Below, piece after piece: positions 53,262-62,218 of a stretch of DNA of 64,000 bases. Each line of letters starts with the position of its first letter. The first letter of the stretch is position 1. Source of the DNA: Bradyrhizobium septentrionale (lineage in GTDB: Bacteria; Pseudomonadota; Alphaproteobacteria; Rhizobiales; Xanthobacteraceae); assembly GCF_011516645.4 (NCBI RefSeq), contig NZ_CP088285.1, positions 1 to 64,000 on the forward strand, in the 5' to 3' direction. The notes beneath the pieces are model-generated. The model did no database searches. It was not told the origin of the DNA and worked only from the letters and a program-made list of their open reading frames with translations. A program made the position numbers and the translations under genes.

Positions 53262-54624
53262 AACCGGCGACATGGGTAACGGTTCAGACCGACGACATGG
53301 GTAACACAATTCTCGTTTCGTTCAGGTCTGTTGTTGGGGCTGTGGACCCTGAGGGCAACGCGTAGCGTTGTCCTCAAGTCCACAGCCTTTTGCCTTGCGT
53401 TTGGGTCTGCGGAGTTGGTCACCGCGATGGGCGATCGTGCCGAGCACGATCGGGCCATAGCTGACGGTCCAGCCGTCCGGGTCCTCGGCCAAGCCGACGG
53501 GCTCACCGATCAGCGCTTCGCTGATATAGATCGTGTTGCCCAACCACTTGATCTCTCCGTTGTGCCGGACCGAGCGGACGTCCTGACCGTCAGCGTATTC
53601 CGGCTTGCGCAAGACACCGTCGAAGCGGCGCGAGGAGGCCTGGTAACGGTCGGCTGGCGTGGCGTTGTCGAGCGATTGGTGAGGACGCTCTTCGTTGTAG
53701 AGATGCTGGAAGCTGTGCAAGCGCTTGAGCTGCTCGCGCATGGTGGGAGCCGGCGGATTGGCAACGTCTTGCAGCAGCGTCAGATGCATCCGCTCATGGC
53801 GGCCGTTCTGCTGAGGTTTGCCCGGTGCAATGCGCTCCGGCGTCACGCCGGCTTTGATCAGCTTGACCGACAGTCGTGACAATCCTCCGGCGCCGCGCGA
53901 GGCAAACGGCGAGCCGTTGTCCGAGCGCATGTAGAGTGGCAACCCAAACTCGCGCAACGCAGCGTCCAGCACAGGCCAGACATGATCCGTGTCGGTGCGT
54001 GCCAAGGCCTGGCAGCGCAGCAGATAGCGGCTATAGGCATCGGTGAGCGTCAGCGGTTCGCAGCGCATGCCGTCCCCGGTCAGGAACCAGCCCTTGAAGT
54101 CGATGCACCAGACGTCGTTGGCCGCCTCGCAACCGGCAAAGGGCGCGCTCGAGGGCGGCCCGCGCCGGCGCAGCTTGCGCTTCACCGTCAGCCCCTCACG
54201 ATCGAACAGCTCGCCGATCGTGCTTGCCGCGGGCCATGCCGTCCGAGGTGACTTCCGTTCGAGAAAGGCCAGCACCTTGATCGGCCCCCAGCTAGGATGC
54301 GCCCGACGCACCTCAAGGCAGCGCTCAGCGATCTTCTCCGCAACGCTTTGTGGACGATGCAGCGGAGCTCGCGGACGATCGAACAGTCCGGCCGCGCCTT
54401 CTTCCTCGAACCGTGCAAGCCATTTGTAGCCCACCCGACGGCTCACTCCGAACCGCCGGCACACCGCCGCAAACGACTCCTCGTGCTTTTGTGCCGCCAC
54501 CACAAACCGCATCCGTTCATCCACAGCACAGGTCTCCATCCACCCCATCGGCAAGTTCCTCCTTGCCGATCAGTTGACCTGTTACCTATGTCGCCGGTCT
54601 ATTCTGTTACCTATGTAGCCGGTT
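53262..54624 (-). mobile_element. IS481-type insertion sequence, about 1.36 kb
   Basis: Both termini share AACCGGC(G/T)ACAT(G/A)GGTAAC followed by a second copy of GACATNGGTAACA, inverted at the two ends, about 45 bp each. One transposase gene lies inside. No clear target duplication is visible. It lies 205 bp upstream of the leuA leader ORF, so it may have cut or replaced the leuA promoter. Confidence 0.9.
53322..54554 (-). CDS. IS481-type transposase (integrase core), 410 aa
   Basis: N-terminal HTH (FAAVCRRFGVSRRVGYKWLA), then a rve integrase core with the DDE residues: NDVWCIDFKGWFLTGDG, PLYMRSDNGSPFASRGAGG, and QQNGRHERMHLTLLQDV. It ends with a charged tail. No internal stop is seen, so it may be active. 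Confidence 0.93.
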   Translation of the reverse strand: MPMGWMETCAVDERMRFVVAAQKHEESFAAVCRRFGVSRRVGYKWLARFEEEGAAGLFDRPRAPLHRPQSVAEKIAERCLEVRRAHPSWGPIKVLAFLERKSPRTAWPAASTIGELFDREGLTVKRKLRRRGPPSSAPFAGCEAANDVWCIDFKGWFLTGDGMRCEPLTLTDAYSRYLLRCQALARTDTDHVWPVLDAALREFGLPLYMRSDNGSPFASRGAGGLSRLSVKLIKAGVTPERIAPGKPQQNGRHERMHLTLLQDVANPPAPTMREQLKRLHSFQHLYNEERPHQSLDNATPADRYQASSRRFDGVLRKPEYADGQDVRSVRHNGEIKWLGNTIYISEALIGEPVGLAEDPDGWTVSYGPIVLGTIAHRGDQLRRPKRKAKGCGLEDNATRCPQGPQPQQQT

Positions 54625-54630
54625 AGGACC

Positions 54631-54813
54631 AGGGTTCCCTCCCCCCTTGCGGGGGAGGGTCAGGGAGAGGGGTGGCCGCATAACGTGCTCTCTCCAATGT
54701 CTGCCTGGATCATCACGATGCGATCGAGATTGTGAGAACGGCCGTCCCTACCGATCATCTCGCCCGGGGCCACCCCTCGCCCCAACCCTCTCCCACAAGG
54801 GGAGAGGGAGCCT
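54631..54813. repeat. Palindromic intergenic repeat, family B, copy 1
   Basis: CCCCCTTGCGGGGGAGGGT and, inverted, CCCTCTCCCACAAGGGGAGA frame the element, with GTGGCC/GGCCAC inside. A second copy is at 57516-57650. It directly abuts the IS481 end. Confidence 0.75.
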
Positions 54814-55229
54814 GACCTGCGTGGTCACCTCACGATATCGACGCCGTGAATCGTAGAATCGTAGAATGGGTAGAGCGCAGCGAAACCCATCGCCTTCCGA
54901 CGTTGTCACCCGATCAGCGCATCGTCGGCGCTATTAGGCGCTGAGCGCGCTGCACGTATGAAGCCGGACATCCCGCGCAGCGCGCGCTCACACCCGTGCC
55001 GGGACAGGTGCGACGAAACCTGACGTACACCATGACACCATAAGCGACATCATCGGGCGCCACCCACGGCACGTACGCCGCCGGCTCAATCAATCTTTGT
55101 TCAACGGGTTGCACCTAGGCTGCGGGCGGCGACCCGAGCGGACTCATATCCATGGCCGACGAGACGACCACCTGGTAGCCGCGGCGCATTTGCCGACGAT
55201 CCAGGCGAAGACTTTTTGGTTAAGGAGAT
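54814..55229. other. 416-bp interval before the spermidine-synthase-like gene
   Basis: No credible gene is seen. A strong ribosome-binding site AAGGAGATATG lies at its right end for the next gene, whose promoter must be here. Confidence 0.5.
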
Positions 55230-57470
55230 ATGATGCCCGCGACGAAATTGGCCGAAGGGCTCAACCAGCGAGAAGAGCTCAACCAGCGACAGGTCGGCTT
55301 CAATCTCTTCCTCGTCGGATTCCTGATCCTGTTCCTCGAGCTGGCCTGCATCCGCTGGTTCTCGGCCAAGGTCGTCTTCCTGCAGTTCTTCACCAACATC
55401 GTGCTGCTCGCGGCCTTCCTCGGCATGTCCTGCGGCTGCCTCGCCGCGCGGCGCAGCACCAACTGGCTTGCGCTGTTTCCGGGGCTCGCCTTCGTGACCT
55501 TCGCCACCGTGGTCGCGATCATGCTGCTGTATTCCTACTGGGGCGGGCTCGCGGTCGACGTCGGCAATCAGGCTTCGCCCCAGGAGGTGTTTTTCGGCAC
55601 CGAGTATCGCAACCCCGATCTCGCCCAATTCGTCGTACCGATCGAGGCGATCGCCGGGCTGTTCTTCGTGCTGATCGCGCTGATGTTCGTCGGCCCCGGC
55701 CAGGCGCTTGGCCGCGCCTTCGACGCCTACCCCAACCGGGTCGCCGGTTATTCGCTGAACATCGGCGGCAGCCTCGCGGGCATCGTCGGGTTCTCGCTGC
55801 TGTCGTTCGCGCAGGCGCCGCCGATGGTCTGGTTCGGCATCAGCTGCGCCGGCATCGTCTATCTGCTCTACCAGGACAAGGCGCTGTCGATCCTGCGTCT
55901 GGTTACGCTGATCGTGGTGGTGGGTTTCATCGGGTTCTACACCGATCGTTCCGAGACCCATGAAAACCGCTGGTCGCCCTACTACGCCGTCGACCTCAAC
56001 AAATCGAGCGGCGAGATCACCGTCAACAATATCGGCCATCAGGAAATGATGCCGTTCAGCGACCGTGGCTCGTCCTATTCGCTGATCCATCTGCTGCAGA
56101 AGCACAGCGGCGGCGCGCCATTCAAGGACGTCATGATCATCGGCGCTGGCTCCGGCAACGATCTGGCGCACGCCTTGCGCTTCGGCGTCGACCGCATCGA
56201 TGCGGTCGAGATCGATCCGGTGATCCAGAACATCGGCATCAACAACCACCCCGACAAGCCCTATCAGGATCCGCGGGTGGTGCCGCATCTCGATGACGGA
56301 AGGCATTTCCTGCGCACCACCGAACGCAAATACGATCTGGTGGTCTACGCGCTGGTCGACTCGCTGATCCTGCACAGCGGCTACGCCAACATCCGCCTCG
56401 AAAGCTATCTGTTCACCGAACAGGCGTTCCAGGACGTCCGCCGCGTGCTGAAGCCGGACGGCATCTTCGTGATGTACAATTACTACCGCCAGGGCTGGAT
56501 CGTGCAACGCGTCGCAGCGATGGCGAAACAGGTGTTCGGCTGCGATCCGCTGGTGCTGCCGCTGCCCTACAAGGAAACGCTGACATCGTCGGAGGCGGTC
56601 GGCTTTACCACCATCATCGCGGGCTGCAATCCGCGCATCTCCACCGCGTTCCGCGACCGCGGCCAGTTCTGGCTGAACAGCCTGCCGCCGGAGAACCTTT
56701 CGGTCGACGGCTTCGACAAGCCGCAGGACAGGGTACAGGTCAAGGCGCAAGACAAGACAGCCGCCAAGCACGGCGACTGGGTGCCGCTGGCGCCGGCGAA
56801 ACTGGTGGTCGACAATGCAGGCGCCGCGCAACCGACCAGCGACGACTGGCCGTTCCTCTATGTCAGCGGCAGGCTGATCCCCGACCTGACCGTTCGCTCG
56901 ATGATCCTGCTCGGCGTGCTCGGGCTTGGCCTCGTCTATCTGTTCAAGCCGAAGGGCGTCTGGAGGCCCAACAACCGGATGTTCTTCCTCGGCGCGGCCT
57001 TCATGCTGCTGGAAACCAAGGCCGTGGTGCAGATGGCGCTGCTGTTCGGCAGCACCTGGCTGGTCAACTCCGCGGTGTTCTTCACCGCGCTGCTGCTGAT
57101 CCTCGCCGCCAATCTCTATGTGATCAGGGTGCCGTCGACCCGGCTGGTGCTGCATTATGCTGGGCTGCTGGCGCTGCTGGCGGTCGCGGTGCTGGTGCCG
57201 CTCGACACCTTCCTGAGCGGCGGCCTCGTCTGGCGCTATGTGATTCCCTGCGCGCTGGCGCTCGGCCCGATGTTCTTCGCCGGCGTGATCTTCGCCCGCA
57301 CCTTCCGCGACGAGCCCAATCCCGACCAGGCGTTCGGCTCGAACATCGCGGGATCGGTCATCGGCGGCCTCGCCGAGGCCTGCTCGACGCTACTCGGTTT
57401 CCGTTATCTCCTCATCGTGGCGATCGGGTTCTATCTCCTGTCCGCGTGGATGCCGTCGCGCAAGGGCTAA
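55230..57470 (+). CDS. Membrane-embedded spermidine/spermine-synthase-like protein, 746 aa
   Basis: The protein has about seven membrane helices (residues 20-235), a soluble aminopropyltransferase/methyltransferase-like domain (about 260-480; glycine loop MIIGAGSGNDLAHALRFGVD, then IDAVEIDPVIQNIG and LVVYALVDSLI), then about seven more helices. Spermidine synthases are normally soluble and about 290 aa. Whether this one makes polyamines is unclear; such membrane fusions are often annotated only by the domain. It stands alone, with AAGGAG before the start. Confidence 0.82.
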   Translation: MMPATKLAEGLNQREELNQRQVGFNLFLVGFLILFLELACIRWFSAKVVFLQFFTNIVLLAAFLGMSCGCLAARRSTNWLALFPGLAFVTFATVVAIMLLYSYWGGLAVDVGNQASPQEVFFGTEYRNPDLAQFVVPIEAIAGLFFVLIALMFVGPGQALGRAFDAYPNRVAGYSLNIGGSLAGIVGFSLLSFAQAPPMVWFGISCAGIVYLLYQDKALSILRLVTLIVVVGFIGFYTDRSETHENRWSPYYAVDLNKSSGEITVNNIGHQEMMPFSDRGSSYSLIHLLQKHSGGAPFKDVMIIGAGSGNDLAHALRFGVDRIDAVEIDPVIQNIGINNHPDKPYQDPRVVPHLDDGRHFLRTTERKYDLVVYALVDSLILHSGYANIRLESYLFTEQAFQDVRRVLKPDGIFVMYNYYRQGWIVQRVAAMAKQVFGCDPLVLPLPYKETLTSSEAVGFTTIIAGCNPRISTAFRDRGQFWLNSLPPENLSVDGFDKPQDRVQVKAQDKTAAKHGDWVPLAPAKLVVDNAGAAQPTSDDWPFLYVSGRLIPDLTVRSMILLGVLGLGLVYLFKPKGVWRPNNRMFFLGAAFMLLETKAVVQMALLFGSTWLVNSAVFFTALLLILAANLYVIRVPSTRLVLHYAGLLALLAVAVLVPLDTFLSGGLVWRYVIPCALALGPMFFAGVIFARTFRDEPNPDQAFGSNIAGSVIGGLAEACSTLLGFRYLLIVAIGFYLLSAWMPSRKG

Positions 57471-57515
57471 AGCGCGAAAGATTTTTGATTGAAGCAGTCG
57501 GACCGCAAACTGGTC

Positions 57516-57650
57516 TCGCCTCTCCCGCTTGCGGGGGAGGCCGACGCGCGTAGCGCGGCGGGTGGGGGCTCTCTCCACGATGGGATTCGCGGCGATACCC
57601 CCACCCCGGCCCTCCCCCGCAAGCGGGAGAGGGAGCCCGACCGGCTCGCT
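57516..57650. repeat. Palindromic intergenic repeat, family B, copy 2
   Basis: CTCTCCCGCTTGCGGGGGAG and, inverted, CCCCCGCAAGCGGGAGAGGG frame the element. It lies between two convergent genes and could also act as a bidirectional terminator. Confidence 0.8.
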
Positions 57651-57689
57651 CACCTCACGTGATGGCGGCGCGAACGCTGACGACGCGCG

Positions 57690-58634
57690 CTACTTCTTCA
57701 CAGCCACCTTCTTCTCAGCCGCGCCGCCCTTGCCTTCCGCCTCCAGCGCCGCGCGGACGCGCTTGAATTCGCTTAAGTCGGCCTTGTCGACCTCGGGGAA
57801 TTTCAGCTCGAGTCGGTCGAGCGCATTGACGATGGTCGAGCCGATCACGACGCGGGCGAACCATTTGTGGTCGGCGGGCACGATGTGCCAGGGCGACTCC
57901 TTGGTCGCGGTGTGGTGGATCATGTCCTGATAGGCGGCCTGATATTTCGCCCACAGCGCGCGCTCGGAGATGTCGGCCATCGAGAACTTCCAGTTCTTGG
58001 CCGGCTCCTCGAGCCGGGCGAGGAAGCGCTGGCGCTGCTCTTCCTTGGAGACGTTAAGGAAGAATTTCAGGATCATGGTGCCGTTGCGCGACAGATAGCG
58101 CTCGATCGCGGCGATATCCTCAAAACGCTCGCGCCAGATGTTCTTGGTGACGAGGCGCTTCGGAATCTTCTGCTTGGCGAGCACGTCGGCGTGCACCCGC
58201 ACCACGAGACACTCCTCGTAGTAGGAGCGGTTGAAGATGCCGATGCGGCCGCGCTCCGGCAGCGCGATCATGGCCCGCCACATGAAGTCGTGGTCGAGTT
58301 CTTTCGTCGACGGCTGCTTGAAGGAGGAGACCTCGCAGCCCTGCGGGTTGACGCCCTCGAACACGCTCTTGATCGCCGAATCCTTGCCGGCGGCGTCCAT
58401 GCCCTGGAAGATCAGCAGCAACGACCAGCGGTCCTGGGCGTAGAGCTTCTCCTGGTAGTCGTTGAGCCGCTTGCGGTTGGCCTCGATGATCTTGCCGCCG
58501 GCGTCCTTGTCGATACCGCCCTTCTCGGCGGTCGGATACGATTTGAGATGAAACTCGCTCGAACCGTCGAAGCGGAACGGCGCGACGTAGGGTTTCAGTT
58601 CATCGGCGAGCGATGGGGGCGGTTTGTTGCTCAT
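57690..58634 (-). CDS. ppk2: Polyphosphate kinase 2 (PPK2)
   Basis: The 314-aa enzyme shows the PPK2 core: Walker A GMDAAGKDS (78-86), then GCEVSSFKQPSTKELDHDFM and a Walker-B region IGIFNRSYYEECLVVRVH. PPK2 transfers phosphate between polyphosphate and nucleoside diphosphates in the cytoplasm. Its start lies 35 bp inside livM, an uncommon coupling with amino-acid transport. A basic C-terminal tail (AAEKKVAVKK) is present. Confidence 0.93.
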   Translation of the reverse strand: MSNKPPPSLADELKPYVAPFRFDGSSEFHLKSYPTAEKGGIDKDAGGKIIEANRKRLNDYQEKLYAQDRWSLLLIFQGMDAAGKDSAIKSVFEGVNPQGCEVSSFKQPSTKELDHDFMWRAMIALPERGRIGIFNRSYYEECLVVRVHADVLAKQKIPKRLVTKNIWRERFEDIAAIERYLSRNGTMILKFFLNVSKEEQRQRFLARLEEPAKNWKFSMADISERALWAKYQAAYQDMIHHTATKESPWHIVPADHKWFARVVIGSTIVNALDRLELKFPEVDKADLSEFKRVRAALEAEGKGGAAEKKVAVKK

Positions 58635-59610
58635 GACCTCTCGACGGCTTGCGTGGCGATTTAACCAGGTCGATCACGCTACCAAGAATGCCCTTGGGCA
58701 GGAAGATGATGAAAAGCACCAGCAGCACGCCATAGACCAGATTGTCCCAGCCGACCGCCTTGGTGCCGAAGCCGATGCGCAGCACCTCGGCCAGCACGAT
58801 GGTGATGACCGCGCCGACCGTGGGTCCGAGCGCGACATAGACGCCGCCGACGATCGCCGCGAACACCATCTGCAAGGAGACTGCGATGCCGCTCACCGTG
58901 TCCGGCGAGATGAACATCTGGTACTGGCAGTAGAGCGCGCCAGCGAGCGCGGTCATCAGTGCGCTGATCAGGGTGATCTTGAGCTTCTCCGCGGTGACGT
59001 TGACGCCGGCCGCGGCGGCGGCGTCTTCATCCTCCGAGATTGCCTCCATGGCGTGGCGGATCATGCTGCGGTCGATCGCGCGCCAGATCACGAGGCCCAG
59101 AACCCAGACCGCGAGTGCGATCAGGTACCAGGTGATCTTGTCGTCGAACTGCAGCGCGAGCAGGCCCTTGCCGCTCGGGGCACGCTGCGGCGTGTAGCCG
59201 AGCGATCCGCCGGTATAGTCGCGGGTTGCGGTGATGACCTGGAGCACGATGCCCGACAGCGCCAAGGTCACCAGCACGAAATAATGCCCGGTGATGCGGA
59301 AGCGGAAGCAGGGATAGGCGACGATCAGCGCGAGCACACCCGCAGTTGCCATGCTCAGGGGAATGCCGATCCAGGGCGAGACGCCGAGGTGGTTCCAGAG
59401 CAGCGCGGTAACATAGGCGCCGATGCCCATGAAGCCGCCATGGCCGAGCGAGACCAGACCGAAGCGGCCCATGATCGACCATGAGGTGTAGGCGAACGAC
59501 CAGATCAGGATCAGCACCAGCACGTGCAGATGATAGGGATCGCGGTGCACGAAGGGCAGCGCGACCAGCGCAATCAGCGCGATGACCCAGAAGGCGAGCT
59601 TGCTATTCAC
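58600..59610 (-). CDS. livM: Branched-chain amino-acid ABC transporter permease LivM
   Basis: The 336-aa membrane protein has LivM motifs: RFGLVSLGHGGFMGIGAYV at the N-terminus and, near the C-terminus, the EAA-like AAAAAGVNVTAEKLKITLIS. About nine helices are seen. The start is a GTG at 59610 overlapping the livH stop. It ends with a basic tail that overlaps ppk2 by 35 bp. Confidence 0.93.
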   Translation of the reverse strand: MNSKLAFWVIALIALVALPFVHRDPYHLHVLVLILIWSFAYTSWSIMGRFGLVSLGHGGFMGIGAYVTALLWNHLGVSPWIGIPLSMATAGVLALIVAYPCFRFRITGHYFVLVTLALSGIVLQVITATRDYTGGSLGYTPQRAPSGKGLLALQFDDKITWYLIALAVWVLGLVIWRAIDRSMIRHAMEAISEDEDAAAAAGVNVTAEKLKITLISALMTALAGALYCQYQMFISPDTVSGIAVSLQMVFAAIVGGVYVALGPTVGAVITIVLAEVLRIGFGTKAVGWDNLVYGVLLVLFIIFLPKGILGSVIDLVKSPRKPSRGHEQQTAPIARR

Positions 59611-60488
59611 GAGCGCCTCGCCAAAAGGCCCGCGGGCCGGATGAACATCATGACGATGAAGAAGGCGAAAGCCAGCACGTAGCCCCATTCGAGATCGGAG
59701 AACAGGCCGCCGAGCGAGATGATCTCGGCGAACACGAAGGCGGCGATGAAGCCGCCGATGAAATTGCCGAGCCCGCCGAGCACGCAGATCAGGAAGGTGA
59801 TCGGCCCGAACGACAGGCCGACGAACGGATGCACGTCATATTGCAGCACCAGGAGGCAGGCGGCGAGGCCGGCGAGCCCGCCGCCGATCGCCGAGGTGAC
59901 GAGATAGATGCGCCTGGGATCGACGCCCATCAGCGGCATGATCTGGCGGTCCTGCGCGATGGCGCGGATAGCGGTGCCGGTGAAGGTGCGGGTCAGGAAC
60001 AGATAGACGCCGATCATGCCGACCAGCGCCGCGCCGAACGACAATAGTCGCGCGTAGCTGAAATTCATCTCGCCGAGCGCCAGCACCGGCAGGCGGATGC
60101 CGAGATTGCGGAAATCGATGCCGAAGGCGACGGTGGCAAAGCTCTGCAGGATGAACAGCACACCGCCGGTGGCGAGCAGCTGGTTGATCGGCGGCGCGGT
60201 CAGCAAGGGCGCGATCACCAGGAAATGCAGCGCGGCCCCCAGCAGCGCCACCAGCAGGATGACGAGCGGCGCCGCCGCCCAGTACGGCAAATGATAATAC
60301 TGCACGAGGTAATACATGCCGTACATGCCGATCATCACGAGCTCGGCGTAGCAGATCCAGGTGACGTCGATGACGCCGAAGATCAGGTTGAGCCCGAGCG
60401 CCAGCAGCGCCAGCACGCCGCCGAGCAGGATGCCGTTGATCACAGCCTCCAGCAGGTAGATGTCGAAGATGTTGAGGAAGGATTGCAT
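59607..60488 (-). CDS. livH: Branched-chain amino-acid ABC transporter permease LivH
   Basis: The 293-aa protein has the LivH pattern: INGILLGGVLALLALGLNLI, FGVIDVTWICYAELVMIG, and the cytoplasmic EAA-type loop TAIRAIAQDRQIMPLMGVDP. With LivM it forms the membrane channel. It lies after a spacer of 225 bp holding repeat family A, downstream of livF. Its 3' end overlaps livM by 4 bp. Confidence 0.94.
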   Translation of the reverse strand: MQSFLNIFDIYLLEAVINGILLGGVLALLALGLNLIFGVIDVTWICYAELVMIGMYGMYYLVQYYHLPYWAAAPLVILLVALLGAALHFLVIAPLLTAPPINQLLATGGVLFILQSFATVAFGIDFRNLGIRLPVLALGEMNFSYARLLSFGAALVGMIGVYLFLTRTFTGTAIRAIAQDRQIMPLMGVDPRRIYLVTSAIGGGLAGLAACLLVLQYDVHPFVGLSFGPITFLICVLGGLGNFIGGFIAAFVFAEIISLGGLFSDLEWGYVLAFAFFIVMMFIRPAGLLARRS

Positions 60489-60540
60489 GGCTGCTCTGTC
60501 TTAGGCCGGGTCGCCGTCATTTAGCTGAATTAGCGCAACC

Positions 60541-60672
60541 GTCATCCTGAGGTGCGAGCGGAGCGAGCCTCGAAGGATACACGGCCCGTCTGTGGCCGAT
60601 TCATCCTTCGAGGCGCGCAAGAGCGCGCACCTCCCGAGCGAACGCACGCGCGTTCGTCCGGGGATGACGGGT
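60541..60672. repeat. Palindromic intergenic repeat, family A, copy 2
   Basis: CATCCTGAGGTGCGAGCGGA and, inverted, CATCCTTCGAGGCGCGCAAG with GGGATGACGG. It matches the copy at 51070-51178. It sits inside the liv operon between livF and livH and could fold in the mRNA. Confidence 0.85.
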
Positions 60673-60713
60673 GACTGTATGAATGGGCCTGCTCGTTCCA
60701 CGAACATCATCCC

Positions 60714-61427
60714 CTATACCCCCAAATACGCCTGCTTGATGGTGTCGCTTGCCGCGAGCTCCGCTGCTGTCCCGGCGGCGCGGATGCTGCCCGCTTCCAG
60801 CAGATAGGCGCGGTCGACCACGCGCAGCACCTGCTGCACGTTCTGCTCGACGATCAACACCGTCAGCCCGCTGGCGCGGATGCGCTTGACCAGTTCGAAC
60901 ACCTGCTGCACCACGACCGGCGCAAGCCCGGCCGACGGCTCGTCGAGCAGCAGCAGTTTCGGGTTCGACATCAGGGCGCGGCCGATCGCGCACATCTGCT
61001 GCTCGCCGCCCGACATCGTGCCGGCCATCTGGTGCTGCCGCTCCTTCATGCGCGGAAACAGCTCGAACACGAAGTCGAGCCGCTCGGCGTATTGCGCGCG
61101 GGCGCCCGGCATGTAGGCGCCCATCTTCAGATTGTCGGCTACCGTGAGCCGCGGAAACAGCCGGCGATTTTCCGGCACATGCGCAATCCCGAGGCTGACG
61201 ATGCGATGCGGCGGCGTCGCGACGACGTCGGTGCCTTCCATCGCGATGGTGCCCCGGATCGGGCGGATCAATCCCGAGATCACGCGCATCAGGGTGGTCT
61301 TGCCGGCGCCGTTCGGGCCGATCACGCCGACCGCCTCGCCCGCCCGGACGTCGAGGCTGACGTCGAACAGCGCCTGGAAGCTGCCATAACCTGCATCGAT
61401 CGATTTCAGTTCCAGCATGCCGCTCAT
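60714..61427 (-). CDS. livF: Branched-chain amino-acid ABC transporter ATP-binding protein LivF
   Basis: The 237-aa ATPase has Walker A (IGPNGAGKTTLMRVISGLI), signature MSGGEQQMCAIGRALMSNPK and Walker B LLLLDEPSAGLAP. It starts 4 bp within the livG end. It powers uptake together with LivG. Confidence 0.95.
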   Translation of the reverse strand: MSGMLELKSIDAGYGSFQALFDVSLDVRAGEAVGVIGPNGAGKTTLMRVISGLIRPIRGTIAMEGTDVVATPPHRIVSLGIAHVPENRRLFPRLTVADNLKMGAYMPGARAQYAERLDFVFELFPRMKERQHQMAGTMSGGEQQMCAIGRALMSNPKLLLLDEPSAGLAPVVVQQVFELVKRIRASGLTVLIVEQNVQQVLRVVDRAYLLEAGSIRAAGTAAELAASDTIKQAYLGV

Positions 61428-62197
61428 GCCCCGATCCGGCGGCGCGCCTGCTCGGCGACGGCGGCCGCCAGGCTCGCGTCGGCATCGGTGCCGAGATAAA
61501 CCTCGATCACGCGCGGATTGCCGGCGACATCGGCCGGCAAGCCTTCGGCGATCTTCTCGCCGTGATCGAGCACCATCACACGGTCGACCACGCGCATCAA
61601 CACGCCCATGATGTGCTCAACCCAGATGATGGTGATGCCGAGCTCGTCGCGGATCCGGCGCAGCATGTCGGCGGCCTGGTCCATCTCGGTCTCGTCGAGG
61701 CCGCCGAGGCTTTCATCCGCCAGCAGGAGTTTCGGGCCGGTGGCGAGCGCTTTTGCCAGTTCGAGCTTCTTCAACCCGGCCGCGCCGAGGCCCTCGACGC
61801 TGCTGTGGCGGTCGGTCGGCAGCCCAACCATCGCCAGCGCACGTTCGGCGGCCTCCTCGGCCTTGGCGCGGCTGTGACGGCCCTGGCCGTAGAAGCCGGC
61901 AAGCACGACATTCTCGAAAATGCTGAGGCGGTGGAACGGCCGCGGGATCTGAAAGGTGCGGCCGATGCCGCCGACGATGATCCGATGCGGGGCGAGCCCC
62001 GCGATTTCGCGGCCGTCGAACAGGATCGAGCCCTCGGTCGGCGGCAAGGTGCCCGACAGCATGTTGAAGATCGTGCTCTTGCCGGACCCGTTCGGGCCGA
62101 TCAGGCCGAGGATCTCGCCCTGCGCGACGCGGAACGAGACGTTGTTGACGGCGCGAAAGCCGCCAAACCGCTTGACCAGGCCTTCGACGGCGAGCAC
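61424..62197 (-). CDS. livG: Branched-chain amino-acid ABC transporter ATP-binding protein LivG
   Basis: The 257-aa ATPase has Walker A (LIGPNGSGKSTIFNMLSGTL), a signature region GAAGLKKLELAKALATGPKL (LSGGQ is degenerate, usual for some LivG), Walker B LLLADESLGGLDETE, and the LivG tail IEVYLGTDA. It overlaps livF by 4 bp (ATGA). Confidence 0.94.
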   Translation of the reverse strand: MLAVEGLVKRFGGFRAVNNVSFRVAQGEILGLIGPNGSGKSTIFNMLSGTLPPTEGSILFDGREIAGLAPHRIIVGGIGRTFQIPRPFHRLSIFENVVLAGFYGQGRHSRAKAEEAAERALAMVGLPTDRHSSVEGLGAAGLKKLELAKALATGPKLLLADESLGGLDETEMDQAADMLRRIRDELGITIIWVEHIMGVLMRVVDRVMVLDHGEKIAEGLPADVAGNPRVIEVYLGTDADASLAAAVAEQARRRIGA

Positions 62198-62218
62198 GGC
62201 GTCCCTTTCGCGAGCGAA

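Noticed and set aside
55101..57155. A 684-aa open frame on the minus strand
   Set aside because: It is antisense to the spermidine-synthase-like gene, which has membrane helices, a SAM motif and a good ribosome-binding site. The minus frame is rich in His/Arg/Gln/Asp, typical of a high-GC shadow.
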